Source: Streptomyces sp. IMTB 2501 (GTDB lineage: Bacteria > Actinomycetota > Actinomycetes > Streptomycetales > Streptomycetaceae). From it: a stretch of 43,133 nt of DNA. The position numbers were made by a program, and so were the translations under genes. The notes beneath the pieces are model-generated. The model did not search any database and had not been told where the DNA came from. It worked only from the letters and a program-made list of their open reading frames with translations. Position 1 is the first letter of the stretch. Each line of letters opens with the position of its first letter. The DNA is taken from the NCBI RefSeq assembly GCF_001953885.1, contig NZ_MQUS01000051.1:1-43133 (forward strand). Direction: 5' to 3'. Of this stretch, positions 22,706 through 31,100 are shown piece after piece.

Positions 22706-24478
22706 GTGCGGATAGAACGTCACCAGGTAGCCGACGCAGTCGTTTCGGCGGCGCGCGAGGACTTCGTGAACCGGATCGGGCGAGAGGTCCGGTCCATGTC
22801 GAAGGCCGGACGCATGACCACCTACGAGTGGCAGTCCATCGCCGACGAGTTCCTCGACTACCTGGGCGGCCTTTCCGCCGAGACGCCCAGCCTCGACGCC
22901 CCGGAGGCCAAGGCCGCCCTTGAGGATGCTGCCGAGGCCGCCGCCGGTGCCGTCGCCTACGCGGCGTACTACCCACACTGCACCTTCCAAGTCTTCCTCA
23001 ACTACGTGAACTTCGGCATCAGCTACGACGCCCGCGACGGGGGCGGCGCCGACGGGGTGGAGGGCAGCGTCACTCCCGGCGAATGGATCGACGCGTTCTG
23101 CCTCGCCGTCCTCACCGGCAAGACCGCGCTGCACGGCGAGGCCTTCCACTTCGCTCGCGAGGAGTTCGCCGAGAAATCCAAGGGCACCCCGGCTGGTGAG
23201 CTCGCCACAGGGTTCATGGCACAGGTCCTAGGCGACACCGGAAACGACGAGGACGGGTACCCACCGAGTGCGCAGGCGAAGCTCGCTGCCCTCGACGCCG
23301 CGCTGGCCCGCCTCCGCGGCCGCGAGGAGGAGACCGGCGAGAGCGTTTTCGACCGGCCGGAGAGCGTGGCACTGAAGATGTTGCGCGCCATGGCCGCCGA
23401 GGACCGGGATGCCTTCAACGCGGGTCTGGCCGCCCTCCTGCTCCCGCACACAGCCCTGCACGGTCCCGGCGCCTCCGCGCGGAGTCTCCTTCCGCTGCTG
23501 CCGCTCGGGCTGGCCGCGCTCGCGTACCGGACGCTGGGCTGGATGCCGGCCCTCCACAGCGACTACCTCCCGCACGCCCTGGTCACGGGTTTCGAGACCC
23601 GCGGCCCGAGGGTTGAGGGCTTCGGCCGCAACCGGCGTCAGGACGCCATCGCAGCGCTGGCAGCCGGTCCTCTGGTGGTGGAGCGGCCGGTGTCCGAACG
23701 CACCGTGCACCCGGATACCGAGGCCGGCTTCGACGAGTACACCCGCGAGGCCCTCACCCCGAAGGAGGGAAAACCCCTTGCCGTATGGCGGCTCGCGAGC
23801 GCCATCCGCTACCAGGAGCTCCTCTTCAAATGGCGTGCCGGAAACTCCGCAGCCGTCACCGACGCCCAGCTGAGGAACCTGCGCCTGGCCTCCCAGATGG
23901 GGGCGGCCCTGTTCCGCATCGCCCTCGCGGAGCCGGGTACCGAGGCCGAGGTGACCATCGACGGGCAGAATCTCCGCTACCCGGCCGCCCGGGACGAGGA
24001 AGCGGGCCCTGGCGCCTGGGAGAACGCCACCGCCTTCGCCCTGATCACCGGCGTGCGCGAGGACCTCGCGCCCCTGGTCCTCGCCGGCCCCACGGTGGCC
24101 GCCAAGGATGGCTCGGCCTTCGCCGCCTACCGGGAGGCCCTCCACGCCTACCTGACGGGCGTTGACCCGGAGGCAACGGCGGAACGGGCGCTGCTTGAGG
24201 TGGAGAAGGCCAAGGACTGGGGCTTCTTCCCGCCGCCCGCGGTCCTGCTGTCGCAGCTCGTGGAGGGCGATGAGGAGAGCTTCAACCTGGCGCTGGCCGA
24301 CGCCCTCGAAGCCCACCGTGACTACTACCAGGTCGGCGACCGCACCGAGGACGCCGACGCCACAATCAACCTCAACGTCCTCGCACTGGCCTGCCACGCC
24401 CGCCGCCGGGGCTGGAACATCCGGGTCGAGTCCCCCTACCTGCCCGAGCGTCTCCTCCAGGCTGCCGAACGCTTCTAG
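22706..24478 (+). CDS. Imm49-family protein (orphan immunity protein)
   Basis: The 590-residue protein starts at a GTG with AAGGAG 7 nt upstream. The C-terminal two thirds match my memory of Streptomyces Imm49 proteins: VALKMLRAMAAEDRDAFNAG, LPLLPLGLAALAYRTLGWMP, HSDYLPHALVTGF, AALAAGPLVVERPV and the end WNIRVESPYLPERLL. The N-terminal third (about 1-230) is a related helical region with an EWQSIADEFLDYLGGLSAE start. The protein is acidic, helical and has no signal, so it should act in the cytoplasm. Imm49 is named for its place next to polymorphic toxins; here no toxin, secretion gene or second immunity gene is adjacent. It may protect against toxins from other strains, or have another role. 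A perfect hairpin terminator follows 21 nt after the stop. Confidence 0.85.
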   Translation: MRIERHQVADAVVSAAREDFVNRIGREVRSMSKAGRMTTYEWQSIADEFLDYLGGLSAETPSLDAPEAKAALEDAAEAAAGAVAYAAYYPHCTFQVFLNYVNFGISYDARDGGGADGVEGSVTPGEWIDAFCLAVLTGKTALHGEAFHFAREEFAEKSKGTPAGELATGFMAQVLGDTGNDEDGYPPSAQAKLAALDAALARLRGREEETGESVFDRPESVALKMLRAMAAEDRDAFNAGLAALLLPHTALHGPGASARSLLPLLPLGLAALAYRTLGWMPALHSDYLPHALVTGFETRGPRVEGFGRNRRQDAIAALAAGPLVVERPVSERTVHPDTEAGFDEYTREALTPKEGKPLAVWRLASAIRYQELLFKWRAGNSAAVTDAQLRNLRLASQMGAALFRIALAEPGTEAEVTIDGQNLRYPAARDEEAGPGAWENATAFALITGVREDLAPLVLAGPTVAAKDGSAFAAYREALHAYLTGVDPEATAERALLEVEKAKDWGFFPPPAVLLSQLVEGDEESFNLALADALEAHRDYYQVGDRTEDADATINLNVLALACHARRRGWNIRVESPYLPERLLQAAERF

Positions 24479-24499
24479 GCCCTGGCCGTTCGCACACCG

Positions 24500-24534
24500 A
24501 AGTGATGGACAGCTTCCAGCCCTGTCCATCACTT
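24500..24534 (+). terminator. Perfect 13-bp hairpin terminator after Imm49 gene
   Basis: AAGTGATGGACAG (24500-24512) pairs perfectly with CTGTCCATCACTT (24522-24534) across a 9-nt loop, starting 21 nt after the Imm49 stop codon. It is moderately AT-rich for this genome and has no U-tract. Position and perfection make it a convincing terminator. Confidence 0.8.
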
Positions 24535-25529
24535 GGGCTCGCGTGTCCAGCCCGGCGACTCGGGGACGGCAGTGACTGCGCCGGCCAGAGCCAGCGGGGC
24601 GGGCAGAGCGGAAGGGCAGCACCGGGACCTCCTGCGGGGCCGTCAACAAAGGTCGGCGGTCTTTCGCACGCCCCGGGACCAGCGGGAACAGCACTCCGTG
24701 GAGTGTGTCGGTCTGCCTCACGAACTGGGCGGAGCGTCTGACCGGGCTCCGCCCGGGCAACCGGCCGCTCGCGACGCTGGGCCCGCACGCCCGTGACCAG
24801 TACACCCGTGACAGGCTTGTCCAGCGCCTCCCAGTCGAGTTCGGGCCCCGGATCCTTTGCGGAAACCTTCCTCACTTTCAGGCCGACTACCCGCCCACAC
24901 GTGTACTGCCCCGTGGCAACGCCGGGACCCACGGTCAGACCGTGCCGCGTTGCCACGGCTCGTCGTACGAGCCTTCGCAGGCGCGGCAGGCGGCGGAGTA
25001 GACGGCGCTGGCGGGCGTCATCCGCTCGGCAGGCTCGGCCGGGTGGGGTGGCCCAGGATGACCGCCGTCAGCTCCGGTTCCGCGCAGGGGCACGGGTTGC
25101 CGCCCGTACGCAGGGGGCGGGGCGGGCCGTCCGGGGCGGGCGCCATCCGGGCGGTGGCATCCACCCAGCAGGCGGGGTCGGCCAACTCGGCGGTGGATTG
25201 AACCTGTACAGCAACATTCCGCCCAACTCGGTCTGTCCCCACAGGCCGGCAACGACTCGACACCCCTGCGCCGATCAAAATGCGGGTGATTGGCCAGCCA
25301 CGCCGGTAGACGGGCCCCGCGACCAACAGCGTCCAATGGCCTCGACATGTCGAGCCGACCAGTCGAACACCGCCAGGCCGATGATGCTGTGGGCGGAGGC
25401 GCGGCGAACGCCGCGGCCCGTCGGCCTCGATGTTGCGGGACATGAGGTTGCTGACGCCTGAGCAGGTCTTCAACTCGTCGTAGCGACAGTACCGGAAGAT
25501 GGCGGCGCTCCTGGGCGTTCCCTCCGGGT
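24535..25529. other. Gene-poor stretch with decayed small frames
   Basis: No intact gene is supported over almost 1 kb. On the minus strand near 25235-24935, pieces in different frames look coding: FNPPPSWPTPPAGWMPPPGW (a Trp/Pro motif common in Streptomyces proteins of the NWPxPPxGWxPPPGW type), then TGGNPCPCAEPELTAVILGH, then VYSAACRACEGSYDEPWQRG ending at 24935. These could be one or two decayed small genes. A nested inverted repeat is listed separately. Confidence 0.35.
24911..24958. repeat. Nested inverted repeat
   Basis: CCGTGGCAACG (24911-24921) pairs with CGTTGCCACGG (24948-24958). Inside, CACGGT (24930-24935) pairs with ACCGTG (24939-24944) around a 3-nt loop. It can fold as a stem with an internal hairpin. 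It overlaps the end of a decayed minus-strand frame and might be a terminator. Confidence 0.7.
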
Positions 25530-25904
25530 ATGAAGATCAGCGAAGCTTCCAGAGCCAGCGGTGTGAGTGCCAGATCATTGCGGCACTACGAGGATGAGGG
25601 CTTGATCGTCCCTGGTCGTTTCAGCAATGGATTCCGCGACTACTGCCAGTCCACGATCGACCGGGTGCTCGTCATCCGCTCGCTGCTGGAGTCCGGGCTG
25701 CCCGTGCGGTTGATCAAGGAGCTCCTGCCCCGCCTCACTGACGGATCCGATGTCGGCACGGATGCGGTGTGCGCGGCGTTCTTGCACGGGGTGCAGAGCT
25801 ATCGCGATCGGCTTGCTGCACGTATCGCGATTCTCAGCGATCAGCAGGCGGCACTCGATGCCTACCTGCGAGAGGCCCGTCGTACTGATCTGACCGCCAC
25901 TTGA
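25530..25904 (+). CDS. MerR-family transcriptional regulator
   Basis: The 124-residue protein begins with the MerR winged helix: MKISEASRASGVSARSLRHY, then EDEGLIVPGRFSNGFRDY. It continues into the long dimerisation helix (about 75-118, SYRDRLAARIAILSDQQAAL). There is no conserved C-terminal Cys cluster, so it does not look like a metal or SoxR-type redox sensor. It is closest in layout to MerR proteins that control NADPH:quinone or aldehyde-responsive oxidoreductases. The oxidoreductase gene begins 35 bp downstream in the same direction behind a MerR-type promoter, and is the likely target. The stop codon TGA lies within that promoter's -35 hexamer. Confidence 0.93.
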   Translation: MKISEASRASGVSARSLRHYEDEGLIVPGRFSNGFRDYCQSTIDRVLVIRSLLESGLPVRLIKELLPRLTDGSDVGTDAVCAAFLHGVQSYRDRLAARIAILSDQQAALDAYLREARRTDLTAT

Positions 25905-25933
25905 CCTTGACGTAAGTGTCAGCCTCCTACGTT
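25901..25933 (+). promoter_or_regulatory. MerR-type promoter/operator of the quinone oxidoreductase gene
   Basis: TTGACC (25901-25906) serves as -35 and TACGTT (25928-25933) as a likely -10, giving an extended spacer of about 21 nt (20 or 19 if the neighbouring CTACGT or CCTACG is used) instead of 17. Inside the spacer lies the dyad TTGAC-GTAAGT-GTCAG (25907-25922). An overlong spacer holding a central dyad is the hallmark of promoters untwisted by MerR activators. Confidence 0.7.
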
Positions 25934-25939
25934 CGGTGC

Positions 25940-26956
25940 ATGGAGATCAACGAGCAGCAGAACACCGCTGAACAGACGGTACGAGCCCTGGTGCAGCGGT
26001 CACACCGGGGGCCGAGGGACCTGACCCTCACGACCGATCAGCGCCGCCCCACCCCGGCGCCCGGCGAGTACTTGATCCGCGTGGGCGCCGCCGGGGTCAA
26101 CTTCGCTGACGTCATGCAGGCCCATGGAACTTACGGAGGAGGCCCGCAGGCCCCCTATGTTGCGGGCTTCGAGGCCGCCGGCGAGATCGTGGGTGTCGGC
26201 CCGGACGTCGAGACTCCGCTGCAGCTCGGCACCCACGTCGTCGGAGCCGGCCCGGGCGCCTTCGCGCAGTACATGACGATGCCGGCGGCAGGTGTGCTTC
26301 CCGTGCCGTCCGGCTGGAGCGACGCCGCAGCCCTCGGTCTCGTGTTGAACTGGGCCACCGCCTTGGCGGCACTGAAGCCGCTGGGCGAGATCAAGGCGGG
26401 TGAGGTAGTCCTCGTACACGCAGCGGCCGGAGGCGTGGGGCAGGCCGCCGTTCGCCTCGCCCGCCACTACGGTGCGCGCGTGATCGCCACGGCGTCTCCA
26501 GCGAAGCACGACACCGTCAAAGCCCTCGGCGCCGACGCGATCCTGGACAGCCGACGCCCCGATCTGGCAGAGGAGATCACCCGACTGACCGGCGGTGTCG
26601 ACCTGGTCCTGGAATCAGTGGGACAGGCCACGTTCAAGACCAGCCTGTCGGTCACCAAACCCTTCACCGGACGCATCGTCGTGTTCGGCGCCGCTTCCGG
26701 CGACGCCACCCTGACCACACACGACCTGGTCTTCACCCACCAGGTCCAAGTCAAGGGTCTGCACATCGGTGCGCTGGCGATCGCAGCCCCGTCCCTCTAC
26801 CAGTCGTTGCTCGTCGAGATCGAGGCCCTCATCTCCCACGGCGTGTACGCGCCCGGCACCCCCCAGGTCCGCCCCCTGGCCGAGGGGGCGATCGTGCTGC
26901 AGCAGCTCGAAGCGGGCCAGACCCAGGGCAAGCTCGCCCTCGACCCCTGGCGCTAG
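25940..26956 (+). CDS. NADPH:quinone oxidoreductase-like MDR protein
   Basis: The ATG at 25940 gives 338 residues. This is a zinc-free medium-chain dehydrogenase/reductase of the quinone oxidoreductase type. The GroES-like catalytic half has EYLIRVGAAGVNFADVMQAH and APYVAGFEAAGEIVGVGPDV and lacks the structural Cys cluster of zinc alcohol dehydrogenases. The Rossmann half has VLVHAAAGGVGQAAVRLARH, LGADAILDSR and GGVDLVLESVG, and ends QTQGKLALDP. It probably reduces quinones or alpha,beta-unsaturated carbonyls with NADPH, a detoxification role fitting control by the adjacent MerR regulator. A start at 25916 is possible but would lie inside the promoter, so the later ATG is preferred; no strong ribosome site is seen, and the transcript may have a very short leader. 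Confidence 0.92.
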   Translation: MEINEQQNTAEQTVRALVQRSHRGPRDLTLTTDQRRPTPAPGEYLIRVGAAGVNFADVMQAHGTYGGGPQAPYVAGFEAAGEIVGVGPDVETPLQLGTHVVGAGPGAFAQYMTMPAAGVLPVPSGWSDAAALGLVLNWATALAALKPLGEIKAGEVVLVHAAAGGVGQAAVRLARHYGARVIATASPAKHDTVKALGADAILDSRRPDLAEEITRLTGGVDLVLESVGQATFKTSLSVTKPFTGRIVVFGAASGDATLTTHDLVFTHQVQVKGLHIGALAIAAPSLYQSLLVEIEALISHGVYAPGTPQVRPLAEGAIVLQQLEAGQTQGKLALDPWR

Positions 26957-27012
26957 GAACGCCTGTCCTTCACCGCAATGCTCCGCTGTCCCCCGAGGGG
27001 CGGCTGGGACGC

Positions 27013-27500
27013 GTGCAGCGTTGCCAACACCGCCCGATCACCGACGTGACGGCCGAGATGGGCATCTCCCGCGCGTGCGAGTCGAAACGGGCCAACCGCT
27101 ACCGTCGGCACGGTGAACTCGGTCTAGTGAACCGTTCTTCAACACCCCGACACCAGCCGACGGCGACGAGCTCTGACGTCGTGGCCAGGATCGAGACACT
27201 CCGCCGAGCCGAGAAGTGGACCGCGTCCCGGATCGCACGTGAGCTCCAGGCCGAGGGATCTCGCTCAGTCGCCGCACCGAGCGACGCCGTCGTCGGCCCG
27301 CCACGACCTGGACACCCTCTGGCGAACCGGCTCGCTGCCGTCTCTTGGAAGCGAAGTGCACGGGAGCGAGCGCCAAGGCCCAGGGACGTTCCCGTGCGCG
27401 GCGGGAACAGTAGATCCGGCCAGCACTGTTGCACCGGCAGAGGGACCGGCGCCGCACGGACGGGGAACACAGAGACCAAAAGATCATCCGTCCCGACGCG
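27013..27500 (+). pseudogene. IS481-type transposase remnant
   Basis: The plus strand starts with a helix-turn-helix block, DVTAEMGISRACESKRANRY, followed by HGELGLVNRSSTPRHQP and VARIETLRRAEKWTASRIAR. These match the start of IS481-family transposases (VAAEMGISRxTAYKWxRRW, GLxDRSSRPxxxP). A frameshift near 27260 leads to ISLSRRT, and a further one to a stretch with HGRGTQRPKDHPSRREPG that resembles the family's AHGRGSxxAKAxxRxKKxG. The DDE core is lost. No terminal repeats were identified. Confidence 0.7.
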
Positions 27501-27608
27501 AACCGGGCCCCGGGTCCGCGGTAAGCCAGGTCACCCGATATTGGGGCGACCGCTTGTACGCCTGCCGCAGACTCGGACCGAAGCCTTTCCACACAGGAGG
27601 ACTGTTTC

Positions 27609-28442
27609 ATGAATGACTGGCCCTTGACCCTCATGGCGGTGCACGCCCACCCCGACGACGAGGCCACTGGAACGGGAGGTGTCCTCGCGCGGTACGCGGC
27701 GGAAGGCATACGCACGGTCCTCGTGACGTGCACCGACGGCGGTTGCGGTGACGGACCGGGGGGTGTCAAACCGGGCGATCCCGGGCACGATCCGGCAGCC
27801 GTCGCCTTGATGCGGCGTCAGGAACTTGAGGCGAGCTGCGACATCCTGAAGGTCAGTCATCTGGAGATGCTGGATTACGCCGATTCCGGGATGATGGGCT
27901 GGCCGACCAACGACGCCCCCGGATCCTTCTGGCAGACGCCCGTGGAGGAGGGCGCTGCCCGACTCGCGGAACTCTTGCGTCGCTACCAGCCCGATGTGGT
28001 CGTCACCTACGACGAGAACGGCTTCTACGGCCACCCTGACCACATCCAGGCAAACCGCATCACGATGGCGGCGCTGGCGATGACCGTGCCAACACCGAAG
28101 GTGTACTGGACGACGGCGCCCCGCTCGATGATGCAGCGGTTCGGTGAGGTCATGCGCGAGTTCGGTGCGGACTGGCAGGAGCCGGATCCCGCCGAGGCCG
28201 CCGCGATGGCCAAGATCGGACTCCCCGACGAGGAGATCACTACCTGGGTGGACACCACCGCGTTCGGCGGCCAGAAGTTCGATGCGCTGGCCGCGCACGC
28301 CAGCCAGGGCGAGAACATCTTCTTCCTCAAGATGGGCCAGAAAAGGTTCACCGAGTTGATGGGCGTCGAGACCTTCGTACGTGTCCAGGACACGACCGGC
28401 GCGGCTGTGCCCGAGAACGACCTCTTCGCCGGACTGCGCTGA
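27609..28442 (+). CDS. LmbE/PIG-L family deacetylase (Mca/MshB-like)
   Basis: The 277-residue protein is a zinc-dependent N-acetyl hydrolase. The signature VHAHPDDEATGTGGVLARYA (11-30) supplies zinc ligands His14 and Asp17, with Asp16 as probable catalytic base. The second block, DENGFYGHPDHIQANRI, supplies the third ligand His145. Length and motifs fit the actinobacterial group containing MshB (mycothiol biosynthesis) and Mca (mycothiol S-conjugate amidase). A secondary paralogue acting on a mycothiol conjugate or an amino-sugar is likely; which one cannot be decided here. AGGAGG lies 9 nt before the ATG, an excellent ribosome site. It stands alone between an IS481 remnant and a convergent LysR gene. 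Confidence 0.9.
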   Translation: MNDWPLTLMAVHAHPDDEATGTGGVLARYAAEGIRTVLVTCTDGGCGDGPGGVKPGDPGHDPAAVALMRRQELEASCDILKVSHLEMLDYADSGMMGWPTNDAPGSFWQTPVEEGAARLAELLRRYQPDVVVTYDENGFYGHPDHIQANRITMAALAMTVPTPKVYWTTAPRSMMQRFGEVMREFGADWQEPDPAEAAAMAKIGLPDEEITTWVDTTAFGGQKFDALAAHASQGENIFFLKMGQKRFTELMGVETFVRVQDTTGAAVPENDLFAGLR

Positions 28443-28472
28443 TCCGCCCACCTTCCCGGGGCCTGAGAAAGC

Positions 28473-29618
28473 TCATAGTCCGTACGACTCGATCGAGCGC
28501 GCTCGCACACCTGGAGGCTTGTTCACGTGGGGTCCGCTTCGGCGACCCTTGATCATCGGGGTGGCCCTGCTCGGTAGCCTGGCGGTTGCGAGGACGCCAG
28601 TCCCCTGCCCGGGCAGGGCCGTTGAGCGGGAACGTTCGACAGGGCTGAGCGGGGATGGATCACTTCCGTAGCCCTGACCGGCAGACTGCCGGAGGCCGGT
28701 CCTACGGACTTGTCGTCCGGCGGCGTCGTGGACGGCCGCTGTCGCGGCGAGGTGGGCGCGGAGGGTGGGCAGCGCTGGGTGGGGGTTGTCGCGGTGCCAG
28801 AGGAGGGAGTGTGGGTAGATGGGCGTCGGGTCGGTCACCGGGATACGGCGCAGGCCGTGGCCGGATGGCCAGATGAGGCGGGTGTGCTCGCCCATGAAGG
28901 TCGCCAGGGCCGGGGTGTCGGCGATGGTGTCGAGTAGCGCTTCGGAGCCGACATTGGGGCCGGTCGCCTCGATGGTGAGGCCGAACTCGGCGACGAGATC
29001 GTGGTCGTAGGCGCCCCACTCGGTGCCGGGGACGATGCCGGGCATCCAGATCCGGTGCCCGGCGAGCTTCGCGACGGTCACCGACCGGGCGCTCGCCAGC
29101 GCGTGGGCGGGGCCGGTGAGCAGCTGGAACGGCTCGTCGAGCACGCGGACGGACTCGACGTCCTCGGGAAGGGGCCGGCCGGGCATGGCGACGGCTCGGA
29201 AGGACGCGTCGATCGCACCGGAGCGGATGGCGGCGATGGCCGTCTCGATGTCGAACAGCATCACCACGTCGAGGTCGATCTCGGGGTACGCGCCGTGGAA
29301 GCCGCGCATCAGGCCCGACTGCGCGCCACGCGAGGCGATCACGTCGACGCGCAGCGGACGGCGGCCGGTGCTCACGGACTCGACCGCGCGCTCGGCGACG
29401 CGCAGCAGCTCGCGCGCGTGGGGCAGGAACGCCTGCCCGTCGATGGTGAGCTCGGCGCCGCGCGGGGCGCGGGTGAACAACCGTACGCCGAGGCTGCCCT
29501 CCAGCGCGGCGATGCGCTTGGAAATGGCCTGCTGGGTGATCGACAGGTCGGCCGCGGCCTTCTGGAACTCGCCCGCTTCCGCGACGGCGGCAAAGGTACG
29601 TACGGCTTCGAGATCCAC
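28473..29618 (-). CDS. LysR-family regulator with C-terminal extension
   Basis: From the GTG at 29618 (381 residues). The DNA-binding domain reads LEAVRTFAAVAEAGEFQKAA and LSITQQAISKRIAALEGSLG, then VRLFTRAPRGAELTIDGQA. The effector domain (about 90-300) includes LRVDVIASRGAQSGLMRGFH and ATFMGEHTRLIWPSGHGLRR and appears to end near LPTLRAHLAATAAV. About 75 further Arg/Ser/Pro-rich residues look like read-through into former 3' non-coding DNA, so the original stop may have been lost. It is divergent from an MFS exporter, its probable target, with 140 bp between them. The convergent deacetylase gene ends 30 bp away. Confidence 0.9.
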   Translation of the reverse strand: MDLEAVRTFAAVAEAGEFQKAAADLSITQQAISKRIAALEGSLGVRLFTRAPRGAELTIDGQAFLPHARELLRVAERAVESVSTGRRPLRVDVIASRGAQSGLMRGFHGAYPEIDLDVVMLFDIETAIAAIRSGAIDASFRAVAMPGRPLPEDVESVRVLDEPFQLLTGPAHALASARSVTVAKLAGHRIWMPGIVPGTEWGAYDHDLVAEFGLTIEATGPNVGSEALLDTIADTPALATFMGEHTRLIWPSGHGLRRIPVTDPTPIYPHSLLWHRDNPHPALPTLRAHLAATAAVHDAAGRQVRRTGLRQSAGQGYGSDPSPLSPVERSRSTALPGQGTGVLATARLPSRATPMIKGRRSGPHVNKPPGVRARSIESYGL

Positions 29619-29636
29619 GCCGACCGACCTTAGTGA

Positions 29637-29651
29637 ACAACGGATGGTTGT
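29637..29651. promoter_or_regulatory. Candidate LysR operator dyad
   Basis: ACAAC-GGATG-GTTGT is a perfect 5-bp dyad with a 5-bp centre, 19 bp upstream of the LysR start and within the divergent gap to the MFS gene. The location and 15-bp size fit a LysR recognition site. It is a weak pattern on its own. Confidence 0.45.
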
Positions 29652-29758
29652 GGATGGTCGGTAGGGCGGTTGTTTGACCTGCCGTTGTCCAGCCCGTTTA
29701 GCTCTCCTCGGTCAACGTCGGTTTGTTCGGGTGGGACTTCAAGGGGGGCGGGCTGAGC

Positions 29759-31003
29759 ATGGTGGGCAGGAGAGGGTTGGGCCGGCAGTTCGGCTGGCTG
29801 TGGGCGGCATATGCGGTGAGCGCCTATGGGTCCGGGCTGGGGTTCGGGGCATTGCCGCTGATCGCCGTGCTCGCGTTGCGTGCCAGCCCCGCTGAGGTGT
29901 CCGCGCTGTCCGCCGTGGGGCCTGCCGTGGGCGCGCTGATCGCGGTGCCACTCGCGCCATGGGTGGAGTTTCGGCGCAAGCGCCCGGTCATGATCGCGAT
30001 GGACCTGACCCGGTTTGCAGCCTTGGCGACGGTCCCGGTCGCCTACGCCTTCGGATGGCTCAGTTTCGTCCAGCTGCTCGTGATCTCAGCCGTAGCAGCC
30101 GCGGCCAAGATCGCCTTCAACGCGGCCAGCGGCGCCTACCTCAAGGCTCTCGTCCGGCCGGATGACCTGCTCGTGGCCAACGCACGGTTCGAGTCCACGA
30201 ACTGGAGCTCCATCGCGGTCGGGCCACCGCTGGGCGGGGCGGCGATCGGCCTGTTCGGGCCGGTCACCACCGTGGTGGCCGACGCACTCAGCTACCTGCT
30301 CTCCGCGCTGAGCATCACCGCGATCCGCCGCCGAGAGGAAGCGCCGCAGACGACCGGCAAAAGCCCGGCCCGGGCGGGCGCACTGCTCGACGGCTGGCGA
30401 CACCTCATGGGCCATCCCGGTTTGCGGGCGCTCTACCTCAACAACATGCTCGTCGGCGGTCTGATCATGGCCACCGAGCCGCTGCTGGCCGTACTCCTGC
30501 TTCGCCAGCTCGGGTTCCCGCCCTGGCAGTACGGCCTCGCCTTCGCCGCCCCCTGTGTCGGCGGACTCATCGGCTCCCGGCTGGCCCGCCGTGTCGTGGC
30601 CCGCTACGGCCGGCACGCGGTCTTCCGGACCGTCGGCACCCTGCGCGCCATCTGGCTGATCGGTCTCGCCTTCGTCCGTCCCGGCGTCGTCGGCCTCGTC
30701 ATCGTGATAGCCGTCGAGCTGGCCATCATCATCAACATGAGCCTGTACACCCCGGTACTCGCCACCTACCGGCTCGAACACACCCCGAAGCATCTCGTCG
30801 CCCGCACCCTGACAGCCTGGTCAATCGGCCAGCAGGCATCCATCGCAGTCCTCACCGCACTCGCCGGGCTGCTCGCCGACATCAGCAGCCCACGCACCGC
30901 TCTCACAGTCGCGGGACTGCTCATTCTGGCCACCCCGCTCCTGCTTCCCCGACGCGACCAGATGCCGCAGCACGAGCCGGAACTGGCTCGCGGCCACTCA
31001 TGA
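29759..31003 (+). CDS. MFS exporter (12-helix, enterobactin-exporter-like type)
   Basis: From the ATG at 29759 (414 residues) with a GGGGGG-type ribosome site about 10 nt upstream. About 12 hydrophobic segments are visible. The first reads FGWLWAAYAVSAYGSGLGFG, and a conserved loop after TM2 reads PLAPWVEFRRKRPVMIAMDL, equivalent to motif A. The central region NAASGAYLKALVRPDDLLVA with ARFESTNWSSIAVGPPLGG is typical of the MFS_3/EntS-like group of small-molecule exporters. The C-terminus is a short charged tail. It sits in the cytoplasmic membrane and probably exports a drug or secondary metabolite. It is divergent from a LysR regulator; the isochorismatase-fold gene follows 97 bp downstream in the same direction but has its own strong ribosome site. 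Confidence 0.9.
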   Translation: MVGRRGLGRQFGWLWAAYAVSAYGSGLGFGALPLIAVLALRASPAEVSALSAVGPAVGALIAVPLAPWVEFRRKRPVMIAMDLTRFAALATVPVAYAFGWLSFVQLLVISAVAAAAKIAFNAASGAYLKALVRPDDLLVANARFESTNWSSIAVGPPLGGAAIGLFGPVTTVVADALSYLLSALSITAIRRREEAPQTTGKSPARAGALLDGWRHLMGHPGLRALYLNNMLVGGLIMATEPLLAVLLLRQLGFPPWQYGLAFAAPCVGGLIGSRLARRVVARYGRHAVFRTVGTLRAIWLIGLAFVRPGVVGLVIVIAVELAIIINMSLYTPVLATYRLEHTPKHLVARTLTAWSIGQQASIAVLTALAGLLADISSPRTALTVAGLLILATPLLLPRRDQMPQHEPELARGHS

Positions 31004-31100
31004 CACACCGCAACTCACCCCTGAAGCCCGTGGGCCGCGGCTGATCCGCCGGCGCACGTCCGGATCGACCGCGCACACCACCAGCAAGGAGGACACTCCC

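Noticed and set aside
23228..24805. 525-codon minus-strand open frame opposite Imm49
   Set aside because: Shadow frame; family match, ribosome site and terminator all support the plus strand.
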